A DNA stretch of 64,000 nucleotides from Muribaculaceae bacterium (GCA_023667015.1 JAMPAX010000003.1:62001-126000); one strand, 5' to 3'; positions 44,421-54,060 are shown, counted from the first letter of the stretch. Notes: generated by a model not told the origin, from the sequence alone. Program-made: numbers and translations.

Positions 44421-46718
44421 TTATCGAGCAGCGGGGCGTAAATTTATTCTGTCGATTAGGACATGGTTTGTAGATAGATTCATATTCTCATCCTCCGGAA
44501 GGTAGACAACACCTAAGGTATGGGTACCCCTTTCGAGGGGGAGGACGACATTATTAGACATCCCCCAGTCGTACCAGTTGCCAACGCCGCGCTGAGGCAT
44601 GACTATCGTTGCAGCCTTATTGCCGTCGAGGGTAAGGGTACGGATAGCAGCCTTATTCTCTGTATTGACAGGACCATTACCATTAGCATACCTCAGAGAG
44701 ATGCTATACCATCCATCTTGAGGGATATCCACAGTCACCTCTGCCGGTTTGGAAGAATGGTCAAGCTCTACAAAACCATCGCCTGAGAAGCCGGTGATGG
44801 GACTGATGGGCATATAGCTAACCTCAGGCGACTCAATAATAGCTTTTTCCGCCGGGAACTGAATAAGACGGGTAGGGATATTGGAGCGTGGTTCGGAGGC
44901 GAAAGAAGGGATACCATCGGAGTTGACACCTATGATCTGCCATTCACCGTAGGATGTAGCCGGCCAGGAAGTTTCTCGAGTCTCACCAACTACTACGCCA
45001 TTCTTAAGCACCTGATACTTCGCGATATATTCAATAGGATTCCAATTCAGAAGATTTAGAAACGGACCCGAATCGCCTGCGAGAGAAGGATTAGATCCGA
45101 ACCAAGCAGTAGGAGTAAGAGGAGCCTTTTGATTGGGCTGATGATTGACCTGCATTGCCGGAATAGGCTGATTATCCATATCAACAACGATGTTGCAGAC
45201 ACCCCTAATCTTCTTAGCCGGAATTACCTCGCCCGGTTTGAGAGGCTTACCATTTAGGGTAATCGACTTCACCTTAGCGCCGAAGCCATTGACAGTAAGG
45301 TTGAGTGTAGCTCCTCGATAAGAGATATTCTCAAGAGAACGTGAGCCGTCAAAAGGTTTAGGCACGAAAGGCGTAATCAACAGGCCATCCGGCTGGTAAT
45401 GAATACCGAAGAGCACCTTGGTTGTAAGAGCGATATTACCGGCGAGACACCATAACATATTTGAAGAATTCAGCTCAGTGAAGATATCACCATTATCAAG
45501 ATTAAAATTCTCCTTATTTGTAGTAAAGAGCGCGGCCGGGCGGAACACAGAGCCAATTCCCTCGAGGACGCCCTGTTCATTACCGGCCTTAGCCTGGGCT
45601 ATAGTCCAATAAGCGCCAACCCAAGGCCATAGGGCATTATTATGGTAGCTCGGCATATCGGGAATTTGGGGATAGAAAATAGCCGGACCGAAAGGAGTAT
45701 GGGGATTGCTTTGAGCAATTGTCTTCTGCTTGTCGGCCGGAGCGACATCATAAATAATAGACAAAGCCTCACCGAGAGTTTCAGCTCGCGGGTTAAGGAT
45801 TAAATTATCACGACCATAGGTATACATACCATAATAACCCTTATCAGGCATCCAGAAAATCTTATCGATATTAGCAGCCAGAGTCTTAGAGCGAGCCTCA
45901 AACTTATCAGCCTCCTTCTTATAGCCGAGAATACGAGCCATATCAGCTACAGCTTGCAGGGAAGCAGCATACATCACATTAGTACCCATAGCTTCACTCT
46001 GAGAAATATCTACAGTTTGCATCCACTTGGGATAACTTTGCTCACGCCAGTCGATGAAAGAGGTCTCCCCTTTCACGAGCCCTCTGGGACTCATCACCGT
46101 AGACTCATCCTTAGCCAACGAGCGAACAGCGATGGGATAGACCTTGCGGAGCCATTCCTTATCTCCGGTCACTTTATAAATCTCATAAGCTGCGAGTACC
46201 CACACCATTCTGTCGGTAGATATAGGCCAAGCACCGCCTGAGCCTGTATCCTGAATAATCTGCCCCTCGGCATTCACCTTCTTCATCAGAGAAATCATAG
46301 ACGCTTCAGGCTGAAGGGCAGCCATCGAGAGAATGATAGAGTAAGATACATCGCGAGTCCAGACACCGCTCCATTCCTTACCGGTACGTAGCGTAGTATC
46401 GGGTTCCACAGCATTGACCATCTCATCGAGAGCCATATTGAAGACGGCCTGATGGAGGGTATTATCGGAGGATAGTTTCGGATAAGCAGTAAGATCATTC
46501 TTGCGAGTCCATTTTTGCGAAACAGGCATAAAATATCCGGGACGACCCTTATAGGTAGAAACGAGCTCGTAGGGATTAGGAGCCCACGCCTTGAATTCAT
46601 TCTGAAAGATAGTATCACCCTGCCAGCGATAAGCATCGGTAGAGACGATCACCGACGACTGCGCACCGACCGATAAAGCCGGAGTCAGAGCAAGAGCCGA
46701 AGTAATTAGGAATTTCAT
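44421..46718 (-). CDS. Exported six-hairpin glycosidase-like protein
   Basis: From the ATG at 46718 the product has 765 residues (46724 is an alternative) and a signal peptide ending SVGAQ. The region about residues 90-420 looks like an (alpha/alpha)6 toroid. It has WSGVWTRDVSYSIILSMAAL, GGAWPISTDRMVWVLAAYEIYK, SFIDWRE, and NNALWPWVGAYWTIAQAKAG, as in debranching-enzyme, trehalase or rhamnosidase-like glycosidases. WTRD and DWRE are candidate acid residues. The C-terminal 130 residues resemble a CBM6/35-type beta-sandwich. Substrate and GH family number cannot be assigned from sight. Confidence 0.78.
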   Translation of the reverse strand: MKFLITSALALTPALSVGAQSSVIVSTDAYRWQGDTIFQNEFKAWAPNPYELVSTYKGRPGYFMPVSQKWTRKNDLTAYPKLSSDNTLHQAVFNMALDEMVNAVEPDTTLRTGKEWSGVWTRDVSYSIILSMAALQPEASMISLMKKVNAEGQIIQDTGSGGAWPISTDRMVWVLAAYEIYKVTGDKEWLRKVYPIAVRSLAKDESTVMSPRGLVKGETSFIDWREQSYPKWMQTVDISQSEAMGTNVMYAASLQAVADMARILGYKKEADKFEARSKTLAANIDKIFWMPDKGYYGMYTYGRDNLILNPRAETLGEALSIIYDVAPADKQKTIAQSNPHTPFGPAIFYPQIPDMPSYHNNALWPWVGAYWTIAQAKAGNEQGVLEGIGSVFRPAALFTTNKENFNLDNGDIFTELNSSNMLWCLAGNIALTTKVLFGIHYQPDGLLITPFVPKPFDGSRSLENISYRGATLNLTVNGFGAKVKSITLNGKPLKPGEVIPAKKIRGVCNIVVDMDNQPIPAMQVNHQPNQKAPLTPTAWFGSNPSLAGDSGPFLNLLNWNPIEYIAKYQVLKNGVVVGETRETSWPATSYGEWQIIGVNSDGIPSFASEPRSNIPTRLIQFPAEKAIIESPEVSYMPISPITGFSGDGFVELDHSSKPAEVTVDIPQDGWYSISLRYANGNGPVNTENKAAIRTLTLDGNKAATIVMPQRGVGNWYDWGMSNNVVLPLERGTHTLGVVYLPEDENMNLSTNHVLIDRINLRPAAR

Positions 46719-46736
46719 AGTCAAGCGATTAATAAT

Positions 46737-46769
46737 TTATAAGATTTATAATTCTTATAAGATTTATAA
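46737..46769. repeat. TTATAAGATTTATAA direct duplication
   Basis: The 15-mer occurs at 46737-46751 and 46755-46769 (18-bp period). It is itself nearly palindromic. It lies about 20 bases upstream of the glycosidase-like gene, where a promoter would be expected; no TAnnTTTG is present. Confidence 0.7.
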
Positions 46770-46777
46770 AATTGAAA

Positions 46778-46810
46778 AATCCCCGGCGGGATGAGATTCC
46801 GCCGGGGATT
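46778..46810 (-). terminator. Terminator of the OPT transporter gene
   Basis: AATCCCCGGCGG and CCGCCGGGGATT form a 12-bp stem with a 9-nt loop; the minus strand continues with TTTTTCAATTTT. It is a strong intrinsic terminator 23 bases past the stop. Confidence 0.9.
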
Positions 46811-46832
46811 ATATCCGGGAAAACGGCGAATA

Positions 46833-48803
46833 TCAGGCTTTCACTCGTTTGGAATCATTATAGAGATAAGCAATGAGGAGGATGTAAGCTACACATCCGA
46901 GAATCTGAGTTGTACCCTCAGAGAGAGGAGACTGATACTCATAGCCGGCGAAGCGAGTGATAGCAGCGAGCACACCGAACAGAGCGCCACCGGCAATAAG
47001 ACCTGAAGAGATAAGTGTACCTCTGTCGCGGCGCAAGTCGCAAACTTTGGGATCCTTGGAAGACTTACCTACAAAGTAAGATATAGCACCGCCGACAAGC
47101 ATCGGAGTATTTAGCGACAGCGGGATGAACATACCCAGACAGAACGGCAAAGCAGGAACACCGAGCCAGTTGAGAATCAGAGCCAGGATAGCACCTACCA
47201 TGTAAAGAATCCAAGGAGTCTCACCACCCATCATGAGAGGCTCGATAACCTTAGCCATGGCATTGGCCTGCGGAGCAACGAGAGCATTGTCGCCCGTAAA
47301 GCCATATACCTTATTAAGAATGATGATTACACCACCCACAGTAGCAGCAGATACAAGGGTACCGAGGAACTTCCAAGTCTCCTGCTTTTTAGGAGTAGAG
47401 CCGAGCCAATAGCCAATTTTAAGGTCAGTAACGAAACCTCCGGCCATAGAAAGAGCCGTGCAAACCACGCCTCCGATAACCATAGAAGCCACAATGCCGG
47501 AAGTACCCTTAAGGCCGATAGCCACGAAAATAGCAGAAGCGATAATCAGAGTCATCAGCGTCATACCGGAAACAGGGTTGGAACCCACAATAGCGATAGC
47601 ATTGGCAGCGACAGTAGTAAAGAGGAAAGCAATAACAACCACCACGAGCCATGCCACAGCAGCCTGCCAGAACGTACTGATAACGCCAAACCAGAAGAAG
47701 AGCAGTACAGCCACCAGAGCGATAGCAATGCATCCAACGATGACCTTCATAGAGATATCAGTCTGCCAACGAACGGGCTTTTCGGCGGAAGCCTTACCTT
47801 TCAGTTCTCTTCCGGCGAGGCCGACAGCTTGAGTGATGATAGGCCAAGACTTGATAATACCGATAACACCGGCCATAGCGATACCGCCGATACCAATCAT
47901 ACGGGCATAATCCTTAAAGAGAGCATCCGGAGCCATAGCTTGGAACTCAGGAGCGCCATAAGTGCCCAGCAAAGGAATAATGATCCACCATACGAAGATA
48001 GATCCGGCAAAAATAATGAAAGCATACTTAAGGCCAACGATATATCCAAGACCCAGCAGAGCAGCTCCGGTGTTGCAAGAGAGCACAACCTTAGTCTTCT
48101 CAGCGATAGTCTGTCCCCAAGATGCGGCAGTAGTCTGTACGGTTTCAGCCCACCAGCCGAAGGTAGCGACAAGATAATCGTATATACCGCCAATAAGAGA
48201 AGCGATAATAAGGGTGCGAGCCTGACCATTTTCCTGCTTCTCACCGGCTGAAGACTGAGCAGATACAAGCACCTGGGTAGTAGCAGTAGCCTCCGGGAAA
48301 GGATACTTACCGTGCATATCCTTTACGAAATACTTTCTAAAAGGGATAAAGAAAAGAATACCCAAGATACCACCGAGCAGAGAACTCAGGAAGATCTGAT
48401 AGAAATTGACGACAATCCCGGGGAACTTATCCTGAAGGATAAAGAGAGCGGGTAGAGTGAAGATAGCACCGGCGACAATAACGCCTGAGCAGGAGCCGAT
48501 ACTTTGAATAATAACATTCTCGCCGAGGGCACTTTTTCTACCCAGAGCGCCGGAGAGACCTACAGCGATGATCGCAATAGGGATCGCAGCCTCAAAGACC
48601 TGACCTACCTTAAGGCCGAGGTAAGCGGCAGCAGCACTGAAAATGATAGCCATGAGCAAACCCATGCCCACAGAATAGGGAGACACCTCCTTCTGATCAT
48701 GGGCAGGATGGAGGACAGGGGAATATACCTCGTCCTCTGCGAGTTCACGGAAAGCATTGTCAGGCAAACCGGTAGGGGTCAACGGTTCTTCTGTTTCTTT
48801 CAT
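46833..48803 (-). CDS. OPT family oligopeptide transporter
   Basis: This is a large proton-coupled importer of oligopeptides or related compounds. The ATG at 48803 (MKETEEPLTPTGLPDNAFRELAEDE) gives 656 residues with a typical bacterial OPT N terminus. The frame extends upstream to 48902, but those 33 residues look like translated AT-rich leader. There are about 15 membrane segments, with GLLMAIIFSAAAAYLGLKVGQVFEAAIPIAI near the start and GNxxGAALLGLGYIVG-like and GWxxP-type loops later. The exact substrate is unknown. Confidence 0.93.
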   Translation of the reverse strand: MKETEEPLTPTGLPDNAFRELAEDEVYSPVLHPAHDQKEVSPYSVGMGLLMAIIFSAAAAYLGLKVGQVFEAAIPIAIIAVGLSGALGRKSALGENVIIQSIGSCSGVIVAGAIFTLPALFILQDKFPGIVVNFYQIFLSSLLGGILGILFFIPFRKYFVKDMHGKYPFPEATATTQVLVSAQSSAGEKQENGQARTLIIASLIGGIYDYLVATFGWWAETVQTTAASWGQTIAEKTKVVLSCNTGAALLGLGYIVGLKYAFIIFAGSIFVWWIIIPLLGTYGAPEFQAMAPDALFKDYARMIGIGGIAMAGVIGIIKSWPIITQAVGLAGRELKGKASAEKPVRWQTDISMKVIVGCIAIALVAVLLFFWFGVISTFWQAAVAWLVVVVIAFLFTTVAANAIAIVGSNPVSGMTLMTLIIASAIFVAIGLKGTSGIVASMVIGGVVCTALSMAGGFVTDLKIGYWLGSTPKKQETWKFLGTLVSAATVGGVIIILNKVYGFTGDNALVAPQANAMAKVIEPLMMGGETPWILYMVGAILALILNWLGVPALPFCLGMFIPLSLNTPMLVGGAISYFVGKSSKDPKVCDLRRDRGTLISSGLIAGGALFGVLAAITRFAGYEYQSPLSEGTTQILGCVAYILLIAYLYNDSKRVKA

Positions 48804-48997
48804 GATAAAGATTAGGTTTCTAAATTTATAATAGATTATTTTTTTTGCGAATTTAACACTTTTTATAATAAAAGACAAATAAAAAGAATAAACCTTTTGC
48901 ATTCGGAAATGTCTTTATATAGGTGGCGAAACAAAAGACAGGCTCGCCACCCGGGCAGACAGAACCCCATAACAGGCTATAAATAACAAGATTCCCA

Positions 48998-51466
48998 ATG
49001 AACTTATCAAGAACCATTCTTCCGATAGCACTTAGTCTGATGCCCTTGGCGGGTATAGCTAAGGGCGACATCAGCGGCCAGATTCTCAACAAAGAGAGTG
49101 GCGAGCCGATGGATTTTGTGACAGTACAGTTGATAGATGCATCGAGTCGCAAGCCTCTGGCGATAGGGGCAAGCACTGATAGTGACGGAAAATTTGTGAT
49201 TCCCGGAGTGGAAGACGGCAAATATCTCGTCAAAGTAATGAATGTCGGGAGTGTGGAGCAGGAACGTCCTGTGACCATTGCCGGTGCCAATGCCAACATC
49301 GGCATCGTACGCCTTGCCGATGACACCAAAGTACTCCAAGAGTTGGTAGTAGAGGGTGTACGCTCTCAGATGCGTTTTGAACTCGACCGCAAAGTATTCC
49401 AAGTAGACGCCGACATTGCTGCAGCAGGCACCTCCGCCAGCGAGTTGCTCGAATCGATACCCTCTGTAGAAGTAGACCAAGATGGAGAAGTATCCCTTCG
49501 CGGCAACTCCTCAGTGACAGTATGGATTAATGGCAAAGAGTCGGGACTATCGGCCGACAATCGCGCACAGATTCTCGAACAGATACCGGCAGAAAGCATT
49601 GAGCGTATTGAGGTCATCACCAATCCCTCGGCAAAATACAGCCCTGAGGGAACCTCCGGTATCATCAACATCATATTGAAGAAAGACCGCAGAGCCGGAT
49701 ACTTTGGAGCAGTAGAAGTCGGCGGCAACACCCGTGGCGGCGGCAACGTCAACGGTAGTATCAACTTCAACTATGGCAATTGGGAAGGATATGCCAGTGT
49801 AGGCTGGCGTATGCGTCACAACAAGGGAACATCAATGTCAGAGCGACTTTACGACAATGACACATTCCTCAACTCCGACGGAACGCGTCGCAATCATGGC
49901 AACAACCTCTTCGTGCGTGCCGGAGCTACATATCATTTCAATACTAAGAACGATATGTACTTCAACGCCTTCGGAATGTTTGGCCACCGCTGGGGTAAGA
50001 ACTTCACCGACTATACCTCAAATATTCCGGGACAATGGAGCTCCAACTTCAACCACACTCGCAATCGCAGCAACAATCAGGGTGCACACGTAGAGTTAGG
50101 ATACATCCACCGATGGAGCGACACCCACTACATTGACGTGATGGCCAGCTACAACCACTGGGGAGGTCCGTCATGGAACTATATGCATGAACATTACGCC
50201 TTCGATGATGATATTCCGGAAATAGACAACTATCAGGATCAGTCTCAGCATATCAACGTCAACTCCATAGAGGCAAAAATCGACTATACCAACCAGCTGA
50301 CAAGCTGGCTAAAACTTGAAGCCGGATTTAATGGAAATTACAATCATGAGAACACCCCGGTAGAGACCTTCACTGCAGATCATCCCAATCCCACAACAAT
50401 CAACCAAGATCTCTACAACAGATTTATCTACAACAATAATATCTCCGCACTCTACTTCACCTTAGGAGGTAAATGGAACGCCCTGAGCTTCCAGGCCGGA
50501 CTTCGCGGCGAGGCTTGGCAAGTAAAGACCCGCTCCATCGACTTTGCACATCGCGACAACTACGAGAACACGGTAGACTGGTTCCACAAGAACAACTTCG
50601 CCCTCTTCCCCTCAGCATTCTTAAGCTACTCACTACCCCACGACAACGAACTGCAGATTAACTATACCCGTAGAATCCGCAGACCTTGGGGAGGAGAGCT
50701 GAACTCCTTCCGCGATGTATCGGATCCCAACAACATCCGCTATGGTAATCCGGAATTGCAGCCGGAGTACTCCAACGCCTTCGAGCTCAACTATATCAAG
50801 AGCTGGACAATGCACATGATATCGGTATCGGCCTACCTGCGCACCTCCTCCGACGTCATGGACCGCATATCCTACCTCGAAGGCAACGTCATGTACAGCA
50901 CGAGCGACAACGTCACCAAGCAGACCAACTCCGGCGTTGAGATTGTGGGGAAAAACTCCTTCATTCGGGGCAAACTCGACCTTACAACCACCATCAATCT
51001 CTACAACAATCATATATCAGCATGGTCCAAGACCTTCATAAGTCCAACCGGTCAGAAGATAGACCTTTCGGGCAAAGGTAAGGACTCCTTTGCATGGGAT
51101 GTACGGATGATGGCAAGCGTAAAATTACCCTGGCAGTTGTCACTGCAGGCTACCGGACGCTACGCTTCGAAAATGCAGACAGCCCAGGGATCGCGCCAGG
51201 GAGGCTGGAGTGTCGACGCCGGTATACGCAAAAACTTAGGCAACTGGAGCTTCTCCCTAAGCTGCAGAGATATCTTTGACTCACGCAAATTTAAGAACAC
51301 CATCTACGGAATTGACTATACTCAGTTTAGCCAGCATGCACGTTCCGGGCGAACTCTTCAGCTGACTATCAAATACTCCTTCGGCAACATGAAGCAGTCC
51401 AAACCTAACCGCAACAACAGCGAGCCTATGGATGGTAGCGGCTACGGAGAAGGAATGGAGATGTAG
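48998..51466 (+). CDS. TonB-dependent receptor-like outer membrane beta-barrel protein
   Basis: The 822-residue protein has a signal peptide (residues 1-22). A carboxypeptidase-regulatory-like domain (about 24-105, ISGQILNKESGEPMDFVTVQL) follows, then a plug domain with VEVDQDGEVSLRGNSSVTVWINGK and GTSGIINIILKKD. The barrel is of the OMP_b-brl_3 type (YNHWGGPSWNYMHEHY, YTRRIRRPWGGELNSF). Such proteins are TonB-linked, but no SusD-like gene is beside it. A GTGGCGA/TCGCCAC hairpin (48922-48949) lies in the leader region. Substrate is unknown. Confidence 0.9.
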   Translation: MNLSRTILPIALSLMPLAGIAKGDISGQILNKESGEPMDFVTVQLIDASSRKPLAIGASTDSDGKFVIPGVEDGKYLVKVMNVGSVEQERPVTIAGANANIGIVRLADDTKVLQELVVEGVRSQMRFELDRKVFQVDADIAAAGTSASELLESIPSVEVDQDGEVSLRGNSSVTVWINGKESGLSADNRAQILEQIPAESIERIEVITNPSAKYSPEGTSGIINIILKKDRRAGYFGAVEVGGNTRGGGNVNGSINFNYGNWEGYASVGWRMRHNKGTSMSERLYDNDTFLNSDGTRRNHGNNLFVRAGATYHFNTKNDMYFNAFGMFGHRWGKNFTDYTSNIPGQWSSNFNHTRNRSNNQGAHVELGYIHRWSDTHYIDVMASYNHWGGPSWNYMHEHYAFDDDIPEIDNYQDQSQHINVNSIEAKIDYTNQLTSWLKLEAGFNGNYNHENTPVETFTADHPNPTTINQDLYNRFIYNNNISALYFTLGGKWNALSFQAGLRGEAWQVKTRSIDFAHRDNYENTVDWFHKNNFALFPSAFLSYSLPHDNELQINYTRRIRRPWGGELNSFRDVSDPNNIRYGNPELQPEYSNAFELNYIKSWTMHMISVSAYLRTSSDVMDRISYLEGNVMYSTSDNVTKQTNSGVEIVGKNSFIRGKLDLTTTINLYNNHISAWSKTFISPTGQKIDLSGKGKDSFAWDVRMMASVKLPWQLSLQATGRYASKMQTAQGSRQGGWSVDAGIRKNLGNWSFSLSCRDIFDSRKFKNTIYGIDYTQFSQHARSGRTLQLTIKYSFGNMKQSKPNRNNSEPMDGSGYGEGMEM

Positions 51467-51491
51467 GGAAATTCGGCTTTGCCGAATTTCC
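51467..51491 (+). terminator. Hairpin after the 48998-51466 receptor gene
   Basis: GGAAATTCGGC and GCCGAATTTCC pair around TTT, starting at the base after the stop codon. There is no T-tract, so termination may be partial. Confidence 0.7.
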
Positions 51492-51545
51492 GATAGATGG
51501 TTGATAAGTTGATGGTCAACCAATCATTAGTTAGAATTGTTATGA

Positions 51546-51576
51546 TAGTGGGAGCGGAATAAATCCGTTCCCACTA
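51546..51576 (+). promoter_or_regulatory. Leader hairpin before the small secreted protein gene
   Basis: AGTGGGAGCGGA (51547-51558) pairs with TCCGTTCCCACT (51564-51575) with one G-U, loop ATAAA. It ends 13 bases before the ATG at 51590. It may terminate the upstream transcript or control translation. Confidence 0.6.
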
Positions 51577-51589
51577 AAAGTATAAAATT

Positions 51590-52084
51590 ATGAGAACACA
51601 CAGACTTATACGGGGATTAGCATTAGGAATAGCTCTGAGTGCAGCAATAGGAATCAGCGCACAGAACAGTGCTCCGGCACCGGGAGCCGGGGGTAGCTTC
51701 AATCCGGCACCTGCAAACGGCATCGGGTGGAATCCCGGGCCTATGGCACCACCCCCCGGCAATTGGGGAGGACCTTGGGGAAATGGTTGGGGAGCAACGC
51801 CCTCAATCATCGTCAATCTTCCTACGGTCAATTCGGGTGTAAAGAATGTCGTAGCATGCGGCTACGACGCACAAGGCAACTGGAGGACGATACCTCTTAC
51901 TGTCAGCTATGCTTGGAATGGCGCTCAATACAATGTAGAAGTACTCAACGCATGGAATCCTTGGACAGATATGTGGAATAAGGGAGTAGATGCCAACGCG
52001 TACAACACCAGCTACTATCTGAACGGAACAGAATTCGACTTCTACACCGTACTCTCCACGGGGACATATTACTTCAACTTATAA
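51590..52084 (+). CDS. Small secreted Gly/Pro/Trp-rich protein, unknown function
   Basis: The 164-residue protein has a signal peptide (residues 1-24, ending GISAQ). Residues about 25-65 are low complexity, rich in Pro, Gly, Asn and Trp (NPGPMAPPPGNWGGPWGNGWG). A compact domain follows with PLTVSYAWNGAQYNVEVLNAWNPWTDMW, ending YYFNL. I recognise no family. Aromatic-rich content suggests carbohydrate or surface binding, but this is a guess. It is flanked by a leader hairpin and by a 27-bp inverted repeat that includes its last codons. Confidence 0.8.
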   Translation: MRTHRLIRGLALGIALSAAIGISAQNSAPAPGAGGSFNPAPANGIGWNPGPMAPPPGNWGGPWGNGWGATPSIIVNLPTVNSGVKNVVACGYDAQGNWRTIPLTVSYAWNGAQYNVEVLNAWNPWTDMWNKGVDANAYNTSYYLNGTEFDFYTVLSTGTYYFNL

Positions 52085-52131
52085 AAATAAGCTCGGCCGA
52101 GGCTGAGCTTATTTTTATAAGTTGAAGTAAT
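52068..52131 (+). terminator. 64-base inverted repeat spanning the stop codon of the 51590-52084 gene
   Basis: Perfect 27-bp arms at 52068-52094 and 52105-52131 surround a 10-nt GC-rich loop that can pair further. The left arm contains the last 17 coding bases including TAA. On the inner side TAAAAATAAGCTC and its complement provide the A/T and GC parts of a bidirectional terminator. Confidence 0.9.
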
Positions 52132-52146
52132 TTATGAGTTTATGAT

Positions 52147-52548
52147 TTAAAGCTTAGACTTGGCGCCTTCTTGGACATTGCGGATTAGGGCACGCGAAGA
52201 GAAGGTAGCACCGCTGACGGCATCGACCTTCATCGTGGCAGCCTGTTTCAGGGTCTTACCGTTCCATTTATTCAGCAGACCGCTGCCCACAACCTTCTGA
52301 AAATATTGTGGAGTCTCCTTATTAGCGAGGGGCTCCACTTTTGTTATTTTACCCTTGGAGACATAAATTTTTACAGGCACGGGTCCTGCAAAACCCTTGA
52401 TGCTGCCACAGATCCGGGAAGTGTTGATAACGAAAGTACCCTTAGGGGAAGACTTGGACTTCTGACCGTTGGTATCAACAGTGCCTACAGTGCCTATAAT
52501 TATGAGAGCTACGATGAGAGAAGCAGCAAAACCAAAAATTTTCTTCAT
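52147..52548 (-). CDS. Exported FMN-binding domain protein
   Basis: From the ATG at 52548 the product has 133 residues; Met at 52554 is equally possible. The frame extends to 52569, but that lies at or before the predicted transcription start. It has an N-terminal hydrophobic segment (FGFAASLIVALIIIGTVG) and then a small FMN-binding domain as in RnfG/NqrC. The flavin attachment motif is visible as DAVSGATFSSRALI near the C terminus. It may carry covalently bound FMN for extracytoplasmic electron transfer. It is single-domain, without rnf genes nearby. Confidence 0.85.
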   Translation of the reverse strand: MKKIFGFAASLIVALIIIGTVGTVDTNGQKSKSSPKGTFVINTSRICGSIKGFAGPVPVKIYVSKGKITKVEPLANKETPQYFQKVVGSGLLNKWNGKTLKQAATMKVDAVSGATFSSRALIRNVQEGAKSKL

Positions 52549-52566
52549 ATCCATAAATTTGAGCCT

Positions 52567-52574
52567 CAAAATTA
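52567..52574 (-). promoter_or_regulatory. -7 element of the FMN-binding protein gene
   Basis: Minus strand TAATTTTG. A well-spaced -33 is not obvious. It supports the start at 52548 or 52554 rather than 52569. Confidence 0.55.
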
Positions 52575-52627
52575 ACGAAAAACTGCAATAAAGAAGAGCA
52601 AAGACACTCCCACAATATCAAAAATAC

Positions 52628-54052
52628 CTATTCTTGAGTATTACCGTCAAGAGTAGTGTAGGCTCGGCGACGGACTATGTAGTAAGCTACAGTTACGGCA
52701 ATGCCGGTCAGTATCCAGGTGATGGGATAGATCATCAATAGCTCAGAGTAGGCAGTCAAATAGTCAGTATGATGGAAGAACCATATCCACGCGATACGCA
52801 TAGCACAGGTGCCGAATATGGTAATCAGAGTAGGAGTCATTGAATATCCCAAGCCTCGCATACAAGCTCCGGCAATCTCATAGCTTGAAGCAATCCATTG
52901 GAACATCAGTACTACTGCAATCCTGAGACATCCATATTCCATCACTTCCGGATCGGAAGAAAAAATACCCACGAAGAAATCCTTCTGCCAAGCAATCGTC
53001 AGATTGGCAATACCGCAAAAGAGCACGGCCATCAACAGACAGTGGCGAAACACCTCATTACATCGTCGTGAGAAGCCTGCACCATAATTCTGACTGGTAA
53101 AAGCCACAGCTGCGCTGGCAAAAGAAGCCACAAGAAAATAGCAGTAATACTCATAATTAATAGCTGCAGCACTACCGGCGCTACCGGCAGCTCCGAACGT
53201 ATTTATGCCTGAAACAATAAACGTATTGGAAAGAGGAAACACCATACCTTGTATTCCCGCCGGCACGCCAATCTTCAACATCTTCCATAGCTCAGCCTTG
53301 TCGACTAAGAAATCATTGATATCAAGTCTCAGAGGCTCCTCTTCATGGGTCATTACTCTAAGTAGGAGCAGAGCACTGATAAGACTTGATACGAGAGTTC
53401 CGATAGCCACACCGGCCACATCCATCTTGAATTCCAATACAAGGAGCAGATTTAGAGCAACATTTATCACACCCCCGGCCACAAGGCAATAGAACGGGCG
53501 TTTAGTATCTCCAACACTTCGCAGAACAGCCGAGCCGAAGTTGTATACCATCATAGCCGGCATTCCGAGGAAATATAGGCGCAGATATAAAGTAGCCTTG
53601 TCCAATACATCATCGGGAGTAGAGATAGCCTCAAGAATAGGTTTGGCAGCGAAGAAACCTACAAACATAAGCATCACACCTACTACTACAGATAGCGACA
53701 TTACCGTTTGCACCGCCTTCTTGACAGAACCGAGATACTCCTGGCCGATATACCGCGCAATTACAACATTAGCACCTATTGAGATACCCAGAAAAAGATT
53801 GACGATAAGAGCAATAATCATACCGTTAGAGCCAACAGCGGCGAGCGACTGAGGGCTACAGAAACGGCCGACTACGGCAACATCTACCGAATTAAAAGAC
53901 TGCTGAAGAATACCGCTCGCAATAAGAGGGAGAGCGAAAGAGAAAATTTTGCCAAAGAGAGGGCCATGGGTCATGTCAATCTTATTGACACCCCTATTTC
54001 GAGCCCTTCCTCGATGGAAATTAAAAAACCTATGAACTAAACTTTCGCGCAT
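52628..54052 (-). CDS. MATE family efflux transporter (NorM-like)
   Basis: The 474-residue protein has twelve membrane segments. Family motifs include ALPLIASGILQQSFNSVDVAVVGRF and SIGANVVIARYIGQ. The annotated start at 54052 gives a basic 26-residue N-terminal extension. MTHGPLFGKIFSFALP from 53974 is the more usual MATE beginning, and the promoter box lies only nine bases before 54052, so 53974 may be the real start. The substrate is unknown. It differs from the DinF-like MATE at 29398. Confidence 0.92.
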   Translation of the reverse strand: MRESLVHRFFNFHRGRARNRGVNKIDMTHGPLFGKIFSFALPLIASGILQQSFNSVDVAVVGRFCSPQSLAAVGSNGMIIALIVNLFLGISIGANVVIARYIGQEYLGSVKKAVQTVMSLSVVVGVMLMFVGFFAAKPILEAISTPDDVLDKATLYLRLYFLGMPAMMVYNFGSAVLRSVGDTKRPFYCLVAGGVINVALNLLLVLEFKMDVAGVAIGTLVSSLISALLLLRVMTHEEEPLRLDINDFLVDKAELWKMLKIGVPAGIQGMVFPLSNTFIVSGINTFGAAGSAGSAAAINYEYYCYFLVASFASAAVAFTSQNYGAGFSRRCNEVFRHCLLMAVLFCGIANLTIAWQKDFFVGIFSSDPEVMEYGCLRIAVVLMFQWIASSYEIAGACMRGLGYSMTPTLITIFGTCAMRIAWIWFFHHTDYLTAYSELLMIYPITWILTGIAVTVAYYIVRRRAYTTLDGNTQE

Positions 54053-54060
54053 AACAGATG

